Positions 5,655 to 5,696 of a DNA stretch of 5,696 nucleotides are shown here, piece after piece. The DNA is from Ruminococcus sp. UBA4275 (GTDB taxonomy: Bacteria > Bacillota > Clostridia > Oscillospirales > Ruminococcaceae). The stretch covers positions 1 to 5,696 of the forward strand of contig DGVV01000077.1 of NCBI GenBank assembly GCA_002395085.1, in the 5' to 3' direction. Made by a program: the position numbers and the translations under genes. The notes below the pieces were generated by a model. The model searched no databases. It was given only the letters and a program-made list of their open reading frames with translations, and was not told the origin of the DNA. Within the stretch, counting starts at the first letter, position 1. The number at the start of each line of letters is the position of its first letter.

Positions 5655-5696
5655 GTCGATAAAGGTATCGCTGCGCGATGATTATAATGGGGCGCT

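Noticed and set aside
5683..5688. A TATAAT on the plus strand that could drive a divergent gene to the right
   Set aside because: No -35 lies at a suitable distance (the nearest, TTGTCG at 5653-5658, is 24 bp away), there is no extended -10 TG in register, and no gene is visible before the window ends.
5593..5694. Possible 3' end of a minus-strand gene entering from the right edge
   Set aside because: A 33-codon frame is open from the edge to a TAA at 5595-5593, but it runs through the perfect palindrome and the operator candidate and has no recognisable protein features, so it is most likely chance.

Overview
The window suggests a fairly GC-rich Gram-positive anaerobe of the Clostridia, most likely a Ruminococcus-like member of the Oscillospiraceae. 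The reasons are strong AGGAGG-type ribosome binding sites, TATAAT-type promoters, an Oscillospiraceae-style Cthe_2159-family (DUF4353) lipoprotein with Gly-rich and TPPDGM repeats, and an FtsX/MacB-type ABC exporter without an outer-membrane partner. This placement is inferred from protein style and is not proven.

All three confident genes lie on the minus strand, so the window reads right to left. At the right edge (about 5523-5696) there is a non-coding region with a perfect 33-nt palindrome, an inverted-repeat operator candidate and an extended -10 promoter. This promoter drives a two-gene operon: an ABC ATPase (4839-5522) and, 11 nt after its stop, an 802-aa FtsX-like permease (2419-4827). 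A GC-rich hairpin (2371-2407) closes the operon. A second promoter follows in the 210-nt gap, with a -10 at 2266-2271 and four TTTC-starting direct repeats at an exact 11-bp pitch just upstream. It drives a 718-aa secreted beta-helix lipoprotein (52-2208) of the Cthe_2159 carbohydrate-binding type. At the extreme left (1-28) a hairpin followed by a T-run, read on the plus strand, looks like the terminator of a convergent gene lying outside the window.

The ATPase and permease should form one membrane complex: an ATP-driven, mechanotransmission-type transporter of the MacB/FtsX superfamily whose substrate cannot be read from the sequence. The lipoprotein is a separate transcription unit and probably sits on the outer face of the membrane, displaying a repeat-rich carbohydrate-binding beta-helix. 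No direct functional link between the two units is shown; they share only orientation and proximity. I found no RNA genes, mobile element or CRISPR array. I see no clearly undescribed system. The most interesting signals are the two candidate operators, the right-edge palindrome and the in-frame repeat architecture of the lipoprotein gene.
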